Below, in pieces: positions 38,489 through 48,161 of a stretch of DNA of 64,000 bases. Numbering within the stretch: position 1 is the first letter of the stretch; each line of letters starts with the position of its first letter. The stretch lies in contig NZ_FNDS01000001.1 in assembly GCF_900099785.1 (NCBI RefSeq), positions 372,001 to 436,000 of the forward strand, read 5' to 3'. The notes under the pieces are model-generated. The model saw nothing but the letters and a program-made list of their open reading frames with translations. It was not told where the DNA came from and made no database searches. Origin of the DNA: Pseudomonas panipatensis. GTDB taxonomy: Bacteria > Pseudomonadota > Gammaproteobacteria > Pseudomonadales > Pseudomonadaceae. Both the position numbers and the translations under genes were made by a program.

Positions 38489-39835
38489 ATGCACAAGAAC
38501 AACAAGATCATGGCTTGCCTGATTGCCCTGAGCGCTGCCGGGCTGAGTGGCCTGGCGCAAGCCGACGAGGCCTTTTCCGCCGACTCCCGCTGGGGCTTGG
38601 GGGATTGGGGCGGCAGCCGCACCGAGCTGCTGGAAAAGGGCTACGACTTCAAGCTGGACTACGTCGGCGAGGCCGCGGCGAACCTCGGCGGTGGCTACGA
38701 CAACGACAAGACCGCGCGCTACACCGATCAGTGGGCGCTGGGCACTCACCTCGATCTGCAGAAGATCCTCGGCTGGAACGCCGCCGAGTTCCAATTCAGC
38801 GTAACCGAGCGCAGCGGGCGCAACCTGTCGAATGACCGCGTCAGCGATCCGCGCGCCGGCCAGCTCAGCTCGGTGCAGGAAGTCTGGGGGCGCGGCCAGA
38901 CCTGGCGTCTGACCCAGATGTGGTACAAGCAGCAGTTCCTCGACGGCGCGCTGGACGTGAAGTTCGGCCGCTTCGGCGAGGGCGAGGACTTCAACAGCTT
39001 CCCCTGCGACTTCCAGAACCTGGCCTTCTGCGGCTCGCAGGTGGGCAACTGGGTCGGCGGCATCTGGTACAACTGGCCGGTCAGCCAGTGGGCGATGCGC
39101 GTGAAGTACAACATCGATCCGCAGTGGTTCGTGCAGGTCGGCGCCTTCGAGCAGAACCCCTCGGAGCTGGAGACCGGCAACGGCTTCAAGCTCAACACCA
39201 GCGGCACCAAGGGTGCCATCCTGCCGCTGGAAGTGGTCTGGCAGCCCAAGCTCGGCGCCCGCCAACTGCCCGGCGAATACCGCCTGGGCTATTACTACAG
39301 CAGCGCCAAGGCCGACGATGTCTACGAGGACGTCAATGGCGATCCACAGCCGCTCACCGGCAAGGACTTCAAGTCCCACGGCAGCAAGCACGGCTGGTGG
39401 GTGGTGGCGCAGCAGCAGGTCACCGCGCACAACGGCGACGCCGCGCGCGGGCTCAGCCTGTTCGCCAACTTCACCGTGCACGACCAGGCGACCAATACGG
39501 TGGATAACTACCAGCAGGTCGGCCTGGTCTACAAAGGCTTGTTCGATGGCCGCCCGAAAGACGACATCGGCCTGGGCCTGGCGCGTATCCACATCAACGA
39601 CGATGTCACCCAGCGCCAGCAGTTGAGCAACGCGGTCAGTGGCATCGACGATTACGCCAATCCGCTGTACCAGCCGGTGCAGCACAGCGAGTACGACGCC
39701 GAGCTGTACTACGGCGTGCATGTCACCAACTGGCTGACCGTGCGGCCGAACCTGCAGTACGTGAAGCATCCGGGCGGCGTCTATGAGGTGGATAACGCCG
39801 TGGTCGCCGGCCTGAAGATCCAGACGAGCTTCTGA
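38489..39835 (+). CDS. oprB: OprB, carbohydrate-selective outer-membrane porin
   Basis: Glucose-selective porin feeding GltB. The 448 residues have a signal peptide cleaved after AQA, aromatic beta strands throughout and a final LKIQTSF ending in Phe, as required for outer-membrane assembly. GAGGAG precedes ATG 38489; an in-frame start at 38447 would extend the signal. Codons 4-6 carry AACAACAA. A terminator follows, so oprB closes the transport operon. Confidence 0.93.
   Translation: MHKNNKIMACLIALSAAGLSGLAQADEAFSADSRWGLGDWGGSRTELLEKGYDFKLDYVGEAAANLGGGYDNDKTARYTDQWALGTHLDLQKILGWNAAEFQFSVTERSGRNLSNDRVSDPRAGQLSSVQEVWGRGQTWRLTQMWYKQQFLDGALDVKFGRFGEGEDFNSFPCDFQNLAFCGSQVGNWVGGIWYNWPVSQWAMRVKYNIDPQWFVQVGAFEQNPSELETGNGFKLNTSGTKGAILPLEVVWQPKLGARQLPGEYRLGYYYSSAKADDVYEDVNGDPQPLTGKDFKSHGSKHGWWVVAQQQVTAHNGDAARGLSLFANFTVHDQATNTVDNYQQVGLVYKGLFDGRPKDDIGLGLARIHINDDVTQRQQLSNAVSGIDDYANPLYQPVQHSEYDAELYYGVHVTNWLTVRPNLQYVKHPGGVYEVDNAVVAGLKIQTSF
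38498..38505 (+). promoter_or_regulatory. Hfq/Crc-type motif in oprB start region
   Basis: AACAACAA within codons 4-6 (the full run is AAGAACAACAAG), an exact AANAANAA match right after the start codon. Confidence 0.5.
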
Positions 39836-39870
39836 TTTCCCAGCGACATTCTCCTGCGGTTGTCACCTTC

Positions 39871-39903
39871 GGCCCGTCCGCGTCGCGCGACGGGCCTTTT
39901 TTC
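39871..39903 (+). terminator. Terminator after oprB
   Basis: GGCCCGTC and GACGGGCC form an 8-pair stem, followed by six T residues. Located 36 bases after the oprB stop. Confidence 0.9.
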
Positions 39904-40022
39904 GTTGGCTGCGTCCAGGGGGGGGCTGGCGCTGTCGGAGCCTATTGATCTGTAGGAAAAAATCCACACATGGCGCTGGGTTTCTATACTTTTCAGGGTA
40001 GAATCTGGGCCTTTTTCGCGCC

Positions 40023-40039
40023 ATGTAGTAAAACTACAT
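40023..40039. promoter_or_regulatory. HexR-like palindrome before the mutarotase gene
   Basis: ATGTAGTAAAACTACAT is a perfect 17-base palindrome (7-base arms, AAA centre), fitting the gamma-proteobacterial HexR pattern TGTARTWWWAYTACA. It is 52 bases before the mutarotase start, at promoter distance. Confidence 0.65.
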
Positions 40040-40091
40040 AACTGTCATGCCCGGAGTGTCCGGGAAGGGATTGAGCTAGGACATCCGGACA

Positions 40092-40943
40092 ATGCTTGAG
40101 CATCCGCTACAGCGTTTCTTTCATTCCATGCGGGCCAAGCGGCCATTCGACTGGGTGCGCTTCCAGCGCCGCGATCTGCTACTGATCGATCACCCCCTGT
40201 GCCAGGCGGTATTCAGCCGCCAGGGCGCGCAACTCCTGCATTTCCAGCCGCAAGGCGAGCGCCCGCTGCTGTGGTGCGCCAGCGAATGGCCGGCGTTGAG
40301 CACGGCGCCGATTCGCGGCGGCATTCCGGTCTGCTGGCCCTGGTTCGGCAGCCATCCCAGCGAAACCGACTGGCCACCGCATGGCTGGGCGCGCCAGCGC
40401 GAATGGCGCCTGCTGGATGCCCATGCCGATGAAAGCCAGGTGGTGGTGAGCTGGCAACTGGATATCGAGGATTGGCACATCCGCCTCGACGCCCGCCTGG
40501 GGCGCGAGCTGGAAATCGAGTTGTGCAGCTACCACGAGGACGACAGCGACTGTCTGTTCAGCTTCGCCCTGCAACCCTACTGGCGGGTCGCATCGTTGCG
40601 CCGCACCCTGGTCCACGGGATGGAGTTGGAGAGTGCACAGGGCGGGCGCGCGGCCGTGCGCCTGCCGAATACTTGGACGCCGCGCGGCGCGGTGAAGCAG
40701 GTGCTGTACAACACCGGGTCGCTGGTCATCGAGGATGCCGGCTGGCAGCGCCGCCTGCGGATCGACAAGAACGCCGCCGCCGGCAGCGTCATCTGGCATC
40801 CGGGCAGCCGCCAGGTGGAGCAGGTGGAACCGGGCGAAGTGGAACGCTTTCTCTGCGTCGGCGCCGCCGGCTACCGCCCGGGTGGCCTGATCCTGGCCCA
40901 GGGCGAACGCATGCGCCTGCGCCTGCACGCCGGACTGGTGTGA
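40092..40943 (+). CDS. D-hexose-6-phosphate mutarotase (YeaD-like)
   Basis: Aldose-1-epimerase-fold protein (283 residues) that interconverts anomers of glucose-6-phosphate. Motifs: GGIPVCWPWFG with the Arg/His-lined pocket, PPHGWARQREW, and NTGSLVIEDAGW... with WHPGSRQVEQ near the end. It stands between oprB and hexR and is preceded by a HexR-like palindrome, which fits a role next to Zwf, whose substrate is one anomer. Confidence 0.85.
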   Translation: MLEHPLQRFFHSMRAKRPFDWVRFQRRDLLLIDHPLCQAVFSRQGAQLLHFQPQGERPLLWCASEWPALSTAPIRGGIPVCWPWFGSHPSETDWPPHGWARQREWRLLDAHADESQVVVSWQLDIEDWHIRLDARLGRELEIELCSYHEDDSDCLFSFALQPYWRVASLRRTLVHGMELESAQGGRAAVRLPNTWTPRGAVKQVLYNTGSLVIEDAGWQRRLRIDKNAAAGSVIWHPGSRQVEQVEPGEVERFLCVGAAGYRPGGLILAQGERMRLRLHAGLV

Positions 40944-40991
40944 CGGCAAGATCGCCTTGGGCGGGGCGGGTGTTCCGTCCGGCGAATTCGC

Positions 40992-41849
40992 TCAGTCGTC
41001 CTCGTCCAGCTGGAAGCGCGTCGGCACCAGGCTTTCCTTGATCCTGCGCAGGTGCGGCTGGAAGTCCACGCCGCGGCGCAGGGTCACGCCGGTGGCCAGC
41101 ACGTCGAGCACGGTCAGTTGGATGATCCGCGAGGTCATCGGCATATAAATGTCGGTGTCTTCCGGCAGCGGGATATCCAGGGTCAGGGTGCAGGCGCGGG
41201 CCAGGGGCGAGCCGGCGGCGGTCAGGCCGAGCACCGAGGCGCCGTTCTCCCGCGCCAGGCGCGCCACCTCCACCAGCTCGCGGGTGCGTCCGGTGTAGGA
41301 AATCACCACGAAGAGGTCGCCGGTGTGCGCCACCGAGGCGATCATCCGCTGCATCAGCACATCGCTTTGCGCCGCCACCGCCAGGTTGAAGCGGAAGAAC
41401 TTGTGCTGCGCGTCGAGCGCCACCGAACTGGACGCGCCGAGGCCGAAGAAGTGGATCTGCCGCGCCTGGATCAGCAGGTCCACGGCGCGGTCCACCGCGC
41501 GCGGGTCGAGCAGTTTGTAGGCACTGTCCAGCGAGGCGATGGTGCTGCTGAAGATCTTCCGGGTGTATTCCTGCGGCCCGTCGTTCTCGGCGACCGCCTG
41601 GGTGACGAAGGCCGCGCCGCTGGCCAGGCTCTGCGCCAACTGGATCTTCAGCTCCGGGTAGCCGCTCATGTCGAAGGAACGGCAGAAGCGGTTCACCGTC
41701 GGTTCGCTGACGGCGGCGGCCTGGGCCAGCGCGGCGATGCTGAAGCGGGTGGCCTGCTGCGGATTCTGCAGTATCACTTCGGCGACTTTGCGTTCCGCCT
41801 TGTTCAGTTCTTCCAGGCGGGACTGGATCTGCTCCAGCAGGTTCTTCAT
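40992..41849 (-). CDS. hexR: HexR, RpiR-family repressor of glucose catabolism
   Basis: Represses the Entner-Doudoroff genes and is released by 2-keto-3-deoxy-6-phosphogluconate. The 285 residues have an RpiR-type helix-turn-helix ([22 protein letters not shown]) and a SIS sugar-phosphate domain ([33 protein letters not shown]). AAGGAG lies nine bases before ATG 41849; an in-frame ATG at 41870 is too far. Divergent from zwf across a shared operator. Confidence 0.93.
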   Translation of the reverse strand: MKNLLEQIQSRLEELNKAERKVAEVILQNPQQATRFSIAALAQAAAVSEPTVNRFCRSFDMSGYPELKIQLAQSLASGAAFVTQAVAENDGPQEYTRKIFSSTIASLDSAYKLLDPRAVDRAVDLLIQARQIHFFGLGASSSVALDAQHKFFRFNLAVAAQSDVLMQRMIASVAHTGDLFVVISYTGRTRELVEVARLARENGASVLGLTAAGSPLARACTLTLDIPLPEDTDIYMPMTSRIIQLTVLDVLATGVTLRRGVDFQPHLRRIKESLVPTRFQLDEDD

Positions 41850-41963
41850 CCGAACTCCTTGGTGCGCCAAAACGGCAGTCGATCGGCCGCGGTCTTGCCT
41901 GCGGCCAGCGGCGCTATCCTAACGTCAGGTCGGCAGGTGACCAACAGTGCCGCGTTCCGGGAA

Positions 41964-41991
41964 AAATATGTTGTTTAATTACTACATATTT
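41964..41991. promoter_or_regulatory. HexR operator between hexR and zwf
   Basis: Long near-palindrome: outer arms AAATATGT (41964-41971) and ACATATTT (41984-41991) are perfect complements, the inside reads TGT-TTAATT-ACT, so the core TGT-N9-ACA fits HexR. It lies between the two divergent starts, allowing autorepression of hexR and control of zwf. Confidence 0.75.
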
Positions 41992-42040
41992 GCCTTAATA
42001 ACGGCGTGGATGGCTCAATACTACTCAATATTTGGTTGGT

Positions 42041-42048
42041 AACAACAA
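42041..42048 (+). promoter_or_regulatory. Hfq/Crc-type motif touching the zwf start
   Basis: AACAACAA directly abuts the ATG at 42049 and replaces a clear ribosome-binding site. Exact AANAANAA match. Confidence 0.55.
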
Positions 42049-43518
42049 ATGCCTGATGTCCGCGTTCTGCCTTGCACCCTGGCGCTGTTCGGCGCGCTCG
42101 GCGATCTCGCCCTGCGCAAGCTGATTCCCGCCCTCTACCAACTCGATCGCGAAGGTCTGCTGCACAGCGAGACCCGCATCCTCGCCCTGGCGCGCGAGGA
42201 TGGCGATGCCGGCGCACACCTGGCGGTCATCGAGAAACGCCTGCGCCTGGCCGTGCCGGCGCGCGAGTGGGACGATCCGGTGTGGCGCCGCTTCCGCGAG
42301 CGCCTGAGCTACCTGAGCATGGATTTCCTCGATGCCCAGTCCTATGCCGCCTTGCAGGCCGCGGTGCCTGACGAGCTGCCCTTGGTGGCCTACTTCGCCA
42401 CCCCGGCGGCGGTCTATGGCGGTATCTGCGAGAACCTCGCCGCCGTCGGCCTGGCCGAGCGTACCCGGGTGGTCCTGGAGAAGCCCATCGGCCACGACCT
42501 GGAGTCCTCGCGCGAAGTCAACGAGGCGGTAGCGCGCTTCTTCCCGGAAAACCGCATCTACCGGATCGACCATTACCTGGGCAAGGAGACGGTGCAGAAC
42601 CTGATCGCCCTGCGCTTCGCCAACAGCCTGTTCGAGACCCAGTGGAACCAGAATCACATCTCCCACGTCGAGATCACCGTGGCCGAGAAGGTCGGCATCG
42701 AAGGCCGCTGGGGCTACTTCGACCAGGCCGGCCAGTTGCGCGACATGGTGCAGAACCACCTGCTGCAACTGCTCTGCCTGATCGCCATGGACCCGCCCAG
42801 CGATCTGTCCGCCGACAGCATCCGCGATGAGAAGGTCAAGGTGCTGCGCGCGCTCGAGCGCATCGCGCCGGAGCAACTGGCCAGCCGTGTGGTGCGCGGC
42901 CAGTACACCGCCGGCTTCATCGACGGCAAGGCGGTGCCCGGTTACCTGGAAGAGGAACACGCCAACCAGATGAGCGGCGCCGAGACCTTCGTCTCGCTGC
43001 GCGTCGACATCCGCAACTGGCGCTGGTCCGGCGTGCCTTTCTATCTGCGCACCGGCAAGCGCATGCCGCAGAAGCTGTCGCAGATCGTCATCCACTTCAA
43101 GGAACCGCCGCATTACATCTTCGCGCCGGAACAGCGCGCGCTGATCAGCAACCGCCTGATCATCCGCCTGCAGCCGGACGAAGGCATCTCGCTGCAAGTG
43201 ATGACCAAGGACCAGGGGCTGGGCAAGGGCATGCAATTGCGCACCGGCCCGCTGCAACTGAGTTTCTCCGAAGCCTTCCAGGCCGCGCGGGTGCCGGACG
43301 CCTACGAGCGTCTGCTGCTGGAAGTGATGCAGGGCAATCAGTACCTGTTCGTGCGCAAGGACGAAGTGGAGTTCGCCTGGAAGTGGTGCGATCACCTGAT
43401 CGCCGGTTGGGAGCGTCTCGGCGATGCGCCCAAGCCGTATCCGGCGGGAACCTGGGGGCCGCAAGCGGCCGTGGCATTGATCGCCCGAGACGGGAGGGAC
43501 TGGTATGGCGACCATTGA
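42049..43518 (+). CDS. zwf: Glucose-6-phosphate dehydrogenase
   Basis: Oxidises glucose-6-phosphate to 6-phosphogluconolactone. Nucleotide motif [13 protein letters not shown] near the N-terminus and the catalytic [33 protein letters not shown] is the conserved substrate region (written here as LRVDIRNW). The 489 residues match the family. There is no good Shine-Dalgarno sequence; an A-rich motif takes its place. Overlaps pgl by 14 bases. Confidence 0.95.
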   Translation: MPDVRVLPCTLALFGALGDLALRKLIPALYQLDREGLLHSETRILALAREDGDAGAHLAVIEKRLRLAVPAREWDDPVWRRFRERLSYLSMDFLDAQSYAALQAAVPDELPLVAYFATPAAVYGGICENLAAVGLAERTRVVLEKPIGHDLESSREVNEAVARFFPENRIYRIDHYLGKETVQNLIALRFANSLFETQWNQNHISHVEITVAEKVGIEGRWGYFDQAGQLRDMVQNHLLQLLCLIAMDPPSDLSADSIRDEKVKVLRALERIAPEQLASRVVRGQYTAGFIDGKAVPGYLEEEHANQMSGAETFVSLRVDIRNWRWSGVPFYLRTGKRMPQKLSQIVIHFKEPPHYIFAPEQRALISNRLIIRLQPDEGISLQVMTKDQGLGKGMQLRTGPLQLSFSEAFQAARVPDAYERLLLEVMQGNQYLFVRKDEVEFAWKWCDHLIAGWERLGDAPKPYPAGTWGPQAAVALIARDGRDWYGDH

Positions 43519-44221
43519 TCTGAATTTGCCGGCCGGCGTGCGCTGGACGGCCTGGGAAAGCCCGGTGGCGCAGGCCCGTGGCCTGGCCGCCCAGGTGGCG
43601 GAACAGTTGCGCGCGGCGCTGGCCGAACGGGGCCATGCGCTGCTGGCGGTTTCCGGCGGACGTAGCCCGGTGGCCTTCCTCGAGGCCCTGAGCGGCGAGG
43701 CGCTGGACTGGAGCCGGGTCAGCGTGACCCTGGCCGACGAGCGCTGGGTGCCGGAATCGCATCCGGACAGCAATGCCGGCCTGGTGCGTCGCCACCTGCT
43801 CAAGGGCGCGGCGGCCAATGCGCTGTTCTGCGGCCTGTATCACGCCGCTGCCAGCCTGGACGAGGCGGCAGCGATCGCCGATCGGCAGATCGGCGAGCTG
43901 CCGCTGCCCATCGACGTACTGGTGCTGGGCATGGGCGACGACGGTCATACCGCTTCGCTGTTCCCTGCCAGCCCGGGGCTGCCCGAGGCGCTCGACCCGG
44001 CGTCCGCTCGCCGCTGCCTGCCGGCCTGGGCGCCGAGCGTGCCGCGTCAGCGTCTGACCCTGAGCCGCGCGCTGCTGGCCGCGTCACGGGTGCAACTGCT
44101 GGCGATTCAGGGCGATGGCAAGCTGGCCACCCTGAAGGCCGCGCTCGCCGCCGATGACGAGCAGCGCATGCCGGTGCGTGCCTTCCTGCGTGCGCCCCTG
44201 TCGATCCACTGGTGCCCTTGA
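43505..44221 (+). CDS. pgl: 6-phosphogluconolactonase
   Basis: Hydrolyses 6-phosphogluconolactone. The 238 residues show [30 protein letters not shown] and [12 protein letters not shown], all defining the NagB/Pgl group. Starts inside zwf, so translation is probably coupled. Confidence 0.94.
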   Translation: MATIDLNLPAGVRWTAWESPVAQARGLAAQVAEQLRAALAERGHALLAVSGGRSPVAFLEALSGEALDWSRVSVTLADERWVPESHPDSNAGLVRRHLLKGAAANALFCGLYHAAASLDEAAAIADRQIGELPLPIDVLVLGMGDDGHTASLFPASPGLPEALDPASARRCLPAWAPSVPRQRLTLSRALLAASRVQLLAIQGDGKLATLKAALAADDEQRMPVRAFLRAPLSIHWCP

Positions 44222-44240
44222 GGCGCGGAGTTTTTGCAAG

Positions 44241-44894
44241 ATGACCAGCCCTGAACAACACATCCAGCGAATCGATGCCATTGCCGCGCGCGCGCGCATC
44301 CTGCCGGTGATCACCATCGAGCGCGAGGCCGACATCCTGCCCATGGCCGATGCCCTGGCCGCCGGTGGCATCACGGTTCTGGAAGTGACCCTGCGCACCT
44401 CGCTGGGCCTGGCCGCCATCCGCCTGCTGGCAGAGCAGCGCCCGCAGTTGTGCGTCGGCGCCGGCACCATTCTCGACCCGCAGACCTTCCGCCAGGCCGA
44501 AGAGGCCGGCGCGCAGTTCATCGTCACGCCCGGTTGCACCGACGAATTGCTGCAGTACGCCGTCGGACGCGATATTCCGCTGCTGCCGGGCGTCGCCACC
44601 GCGTCGGAGATCATGGCCGCCTACCGCCACGGCCTGCGTCGCTTCAAGCTGTTCCCGGCCAAGGTCTGTGGTGGCGTGGAAGCGCTCAAGGCCTTCGGCG
44701 GCCCGTTCCCCGAGGTGCGTTTCTGCCCGACCGGAGGCGTCGGCCCGGACAACCTCAACGATTACTACCGCCTGGACAACGTGATGTGCGTCGGCGGCAG
44801 CTGGATGCTGCCCAAGGCCGCACTGGCCAGCGGCGACTGGGCCGCGGTCGAGCGCCTGTCGCGCGAGGCCCTGGCGTTGCTCGAATCACACTGA
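44241..44894 (+). CDS. edaA: KDPG aldolase
   Basis: Splits 2-keto-3-deoxy-6-phosphogluconate to pyruvate and glyceraldehyde-3-phosphate. Class I aldolase motifs: VLEVTLRTS, GAGTILD, IVTPGC, and the Schiff-base Lys in FKLFPAK. ATG 44241 gives 217 residues; the frame continues back into pgl. Last gene of zwf-pgl-edaA. Confidence 0.95.
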   Translation: MTSPEQHIQRIDAIAARARILPVITIEREADILPMADALAAGGITVLEVTLRTSLGLAAIRLLAEQRPQLCVGAGTILDPQTFRQAEEAGAQFIVTPGCTDELLQYAVGRDIPLLPGVATASEIMAAYRHGLRRFKLFPAKVCGGVEALKAFGGPFPEVRFCPTGGVGPDNLNDYYRLDNVMCVGGSWMLPKAALASGDWAAVERLSREALALLESH

Positions 44895-44912
44895 GCTGTC
44901 CCGTATGGACAT

Positions 44913-44938
44913 GCCCGGCCCTCGCGCCGGGCTTTTTT
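44913..44938 (+). terminator. Terminator after edaA
   Basis: GCCCGGC and GCCGGGC (44913-44919, 44926-44932) with a 6-base loop and six Ts. Confidence 0.92.
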
Positions 44939-45025
44939 ATGTCGGGCTGGTACGCCATCGTCGGATGGCCCCGAACGAGGCGACGCCCAGCGCTCGCCGG
45001 CCGTCCCGCGCGCACTCGATCCAGC

Positions 45026-45457
45026 CTAGGGCCGGGCATTGGCGTCGAGGTAATGCCGCAGGCGCTCCTGCAGGTAGGGCACCGCCTGTCGGTGGTTCAG
45101 GTACTCGGCCACGTCCATCAGCCGCCAGTACTGCCCTTCGTCGCCGAAACGGATGCCGCGGAACTCCGCCGGTGTCAGGCGGGCCACCAGGAACCAGGCC
45201 CAGGGCGCCGGGCCGTGGGTGCTGCGGTAGCACCGCTGCCATTCGATGCGTTCATCGCCCAGGCGGATGGCGAATTCCTCCTGCAGTTCACGCAGGGCGC
45301 ATTCGGCGGGGCTCTCGTCGCCCTCGCGGCCGCCGCCGGGGAAGTCCCAGCAGTCGGGGTAGGGGATATCGGGTTTGGCGTCGCGGCGGTAGACCACCAG
45401 GCGCCCGGCGTGGAACAGCGCCAGTTTGGCGCCGGTGAATGCGGATTCGTCGTCCAT
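45026..45457 (-). CDS. Nudix hydrolase
   Basis: Cleaves nucleoside-diphosphate derivatives; substrate unknown. The Nudix box runs from GGREGDE through SPAECAL to RELQEEF, complete except that the late Gly is Ala. It is 143 residues. It lies between the edaA terminator and rluB, transcribed toward edaA, and is divergent from rluB. Confidence 0.87.
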   Translation of the reverse strand: MDDESAFTGAKLALFHAGRLVVYRRDAKPDIPYPDCWDFPGGGREGDESPAECALRELQEEFAIRLGDERIEWQRCYRSTHGPAPWAWFLVARLTPAEFRGIRFGDEGQYWRLMDVAEYLNHRQAVPYLQERLRHYLDANARP

Positions 45458-45601
45458 GGGATTCCTCGTGGCATGAGGGCGCGGCGCGGCCCGTGGAAAA
45501 GCGGCTAGGCTTTAGCGATCACGGACAGTGCGTTGCCGTGCCCGAGCGCGTATGATGCGCGACCTTTTTCTTCGTTGCATGACACACCGGGAGGTGCCCA
45601 G

Positions 45602-46978
45602 ATGAACGACACGCACGAAAACCCAGAACTCACCCCTATCCCCGTCGGCGAAAAGCTGCAGAAAGTCCTCGCCCGCATGGGCGTTGGCTCGCGCCGCGAC
45701 GTCGAGGCCTGGATCGAGGAAGGTCGGGTCAAGGTGAATGGCGCGGTCGCCACCCTCGGCCAGCGCGTTGAAGCCCAGGATGCCATCGCCGTCGACGATC
45801 GCCTGCTCAAGCGCGAGCAAAGCGAAGAGCACGTGCGCCGCGTGCTGATTTACAACAAGCCGGAAGGCGAAGTCTGCACCCGCGACGACCCGGAAGGCCG
45901 CCCGACCGTGTTCGAGCGCCTGCCGCGCCTGCGCAGTGGCCGCTGGATCAATGTCGGCCGCCTCGACATCAACACCACGGGCCTGCTGCTGTTCACCACC
46001 GACGGTGAGCTGGCCAACCGCCTGATGCACCCGTCCTACGAGATGGACCGCGAATACGCGGTGCGTGTGCGTGGCGAAGTCGACGAAGCCATGATCGAAC
46101 GCCTGAAGACCGGCGTGATGCTGGAAGACGGTCCGGCCAAGTTCAGTGACATTCAGGAAGCGCCCGGCGGCGAAGGCTTCAACCACTGGTATCACGTGGT
46201 GGTGATGGAAGGCCGCAACCGTGAAGTGCGCCGCCTGTGGGAATCCCAGGGCGTGGTGGTGAGCCGTCTGAAGCGCGTGCGCTTCGGCCCGGTATTCCTC
46301 ACCTCCGAGCTGACCATGGGGCGCTGGCGCGAGATGGATCAGCGCGAAATCGACATCCTCAGCGAGGAAGTCGGCCTCAAGCCGGTGGCCCTGCCGAACC
46401 TGTCCGGCAAGGCCATGGAGAAGCTCGAACGCCAGCAGCGCAAGCTGGCCAAGCCGCTGGCCCGCAGCGAGCGTCCGGATGCCGGCCGCAATCGCGGCCC
46501 GCGCAAGGAACAGGCCGAGGGCGAGCGCCCGCGCCGCGCACCGCGTCCTGGTGCCAGCGAGCGTCCGGCCCGCGCTTCGCGCGACGAGGCCGCCGCAGGT
46601 CGTGCGCCGCGTCCGGCCGGCGAGCGTCCGGTTCGTGCACCGCGTGGCGAGGGTGCCGAAGGTCGCGCACCGCGTCCGTCGCGTCCGGCCGCTGAGCGTC
46701 CGGCGCGTGCCCCGCGTGGCGAGGCTGGCGAGGGGCGTGCACCGCGCGCGCCGCGTCAGGATTCTGCCGGTGGTCGTCCGGCCCGCGCACCGCGTCCGGC
46801 TGATCGCCAGCAGGGTGCACCGCTGGCCGAGCGTCCGAGCGATGTGAACCGCAAGCGTCCGGCCAAGCCGCGTGACGAGCGCGACGAGCGGCCGAGCAAG
46901 CCGGTTGCGCGCAAGCCGGTGGTCAAGCGCCGCCCGCAGCCTGCCGGCGACGGTATGCGCCCGGGCTTCAAACGCTGA
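45602..46978 (+). CDS. rluB: RluB-like 23S rRNA pseudouridine synthase with long basic tail
   Basis: Makes pseudouridine in 23S rRNA (position 2605 in E. coli). S4 RNA-binding domain ([21 protein letters not shown]), then the RsuA-type catalytic domain with the Asp in [13 protein letters not shown]. The core ends near residue 290; then about 165 residues of Arg/Ala/Pro/Gly repeats (APRG, RPAR and similar) follow, suggesting non-specific RNA binding. ATG 45602 is used, not the frame back to 45533. Confidence 0.9.
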   Translation: MNDTHENPELTPIPVGEKLQKVLARMGVGSRRDVEAWIEEGRVKVNGAVATLGQRVEAQDAIAVDDRLLKREQSEEHVRRVLIYNKPEGEVCTRDDPEGRPTVFERLPRLRSGRWINVGRLDINTTGLLLFTTDGELANRLMHPSYEMDREYAVRVRGEVDEAMIERLKTGVMLEDGPAKFSDIQEAPGGEGFNHWYHVVVMEGRNREVRRLWESQGVVVSRLKRVRFGPVFLTSELTMGRWREMDQREIDILSEEVGLKPVALPNLSGKAMEKLERQQRKLAKPLARSERPDAGRNRGPRKEQAEGERPRRAPRPGASERPARASRDEAAAGRAPRPAGERPVRAPRGEGAEGRAPRPSRPAAERPARAPRGEAGEGRAPRAPRQDSAGGRPARAPRPADRQQGAPLAERPSDVNRKRPAKPRDERDERPSKPVARKPVVKRRPQPAGDGMRPGFKR

Positions 46979-46990
46979 GGGCAGCGATGT

Positions 46991-47018
46991 GAAAAAGGGG
47001 CCGAAAGGCCCCTTTTTC
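46991..47018. terminator. Bidirectional terminator after rluB
   Basis: GAAAAAGGGGCC-gaaa-GGCCCCTTTTTC: 12 perfect base pairs with a GAAA tetraloop, A-rich on the left and T-rich on the right, so it works in both directions. Confidence 0.95.
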
Positions 47019-47049
47019 ATTGGCTTGGCAAACCTTCCCGGGGAGCGGC

Positions 47050-47227
47050 CGGCCAACTGGCGAATCCACTCCTGGTCGCCTGCCTGGCGTTCGCCTTGCC
47101 GCTGGGCGCCAGCGGTTGCTCGACGGGGCGCGCTTGTCGCGCTGTTGCTCGGTATTGCTGAGCCTGGTGGGGCGGGGCTTTGCAGGTGGAGGTCGGCCAG
47201 CTCTACGCGCGCCTGAGCGCGCTCTAA
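47050..47227 (+). other. Possible decayed lipoprotein ORF
   Basis: One frame reads LLVACLAFALPLGASGCSTG, like a lipoprotein signal with lipobox, then hits a stop; another frame ends QVEVGQLYARLSAL and a stop at 47225-47227. This could be the two pieces of a small lost gene, or chance. There is no start with a ribosome site. Confidence 0.25.
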
Positions 47228-47234
47228 GTCCGAC

Positions 47235-48161
47235 TCAGCTGGCGCAGGCGAGCCGATTGCGGCCGTCGCGCTTGGCGGCATACAGCGCCATGTCGGCACG
47301 GTGCAGCAGGTCGTCGACGCTCTCGCCGGGAATCAGCGTGGCGCAGCCGAGGCTGATGGACAGTGGGACGCGCTTTTCGTCGATCAGGAACGGCAGTTCC
47401 TCCACGGCGTTGCGCAGGCGCTCGCCGACCTGGATGGCGCTGCTGCCGGGGGTGTTGGAAAGCAGCACGAGGAATTCCTCGCCGCCGAAGCGGAACACCA
47501 TGTCGACATTGCGCAGGCTGGCCTTGATCGCCATGGCCACGGCGCGCAGCGCTTCGTCGCCGCTGCTATGGCCGAACTCGTCGTTGATGCGTTTGAAGTG
47601 ATCGAGGTCGAGCATGAGGATCGACAGCGGCTGCAGGTTGCGCCGGGCCAGCTCCACTTCGCGGCTCATTGCCTGGTCCATGGCGATGCGGTTGCCGGTG
47701 CCGGTCAGGGCGTCGCGCAGGGCGGTCTGGATCGCCGCGCGGTACAGCAGGGCGTTGCGCAGCGGGTAGAGCAGGCTGGCGATCAGGCTTTCCAGTTGGC
47801 CGAGTTCGGTTTCGCTGAACGGGTGGCGACGGCGGAAGCTGAGTTCACCCAGGTACTCGCCGGAATGGGTCAGGCGGTAGCCAGCGCAATGGTTGGCGGA
47901 TTCGCCGAACTCCAGGCGCAGGTCGGCTCCGCTGTGTTGGTAGCTGAGGTAGTCCAGTGGCACCAGTGCCTGAATTTCCCGGAAGAACAGGGCGAGGATG
48001 CGGTCGGCCTCGAGGCTGGTCTGCAGCTGCGTGCTCAGTTGGCGGCGCAGGTCGGCCAGACTGATCTGTCGCTTGCCGCGCAGGGGATTATCGCCAAGGC
48101 CCAGACGTTGGAGTTTGGCGGAGTCGAAATCGATGGTGTTGGACGGTTTGGTCGGGGCCAT
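47235..48161 (-). CDS. Diguanylate cyclase (GGDEF protein)
   Basis: Makes cyclic di-GMP. The N-terminal half (about residues 1-140) has no membrane helix and looks like a GAF-type sensor region; the C-terminal GGDEF domain has DALTGTGNRIAM, LDLDHFKRINDEFGH and the active loop GGEEF. An RxxD inhibitory site (RNVD) lies five residues before it, so product feedback is likely. 308 residues from ATG 48161. Confidence 0.9.
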   Translation of the reverse strand: MAPTKPSNTIDFDSAKLQRLGLGDNPLRGKRQISLADLRRQLSTQLQTSLEADRILALFFREIQALVPLDYLSYQHSGADLRLEFGESANHCAGYRLTHSGEYLGELSFRRRHPFSETELGQLESLIASLLYPLRNALLYRAAIQTALRDALTGTGNRIAMDQAMSREVELARRNLQPLSILMLDLDHFKRINDEFGHSSGDEALRAVAMAIKASLRNVDMVFRFGGEEFLVLLSNTPGSSAIQVGERLRNAVEELPFLIDEKRVPLSISLGCATLIPGESVDDLLHRADMALYAAKRDGRNRLACAS

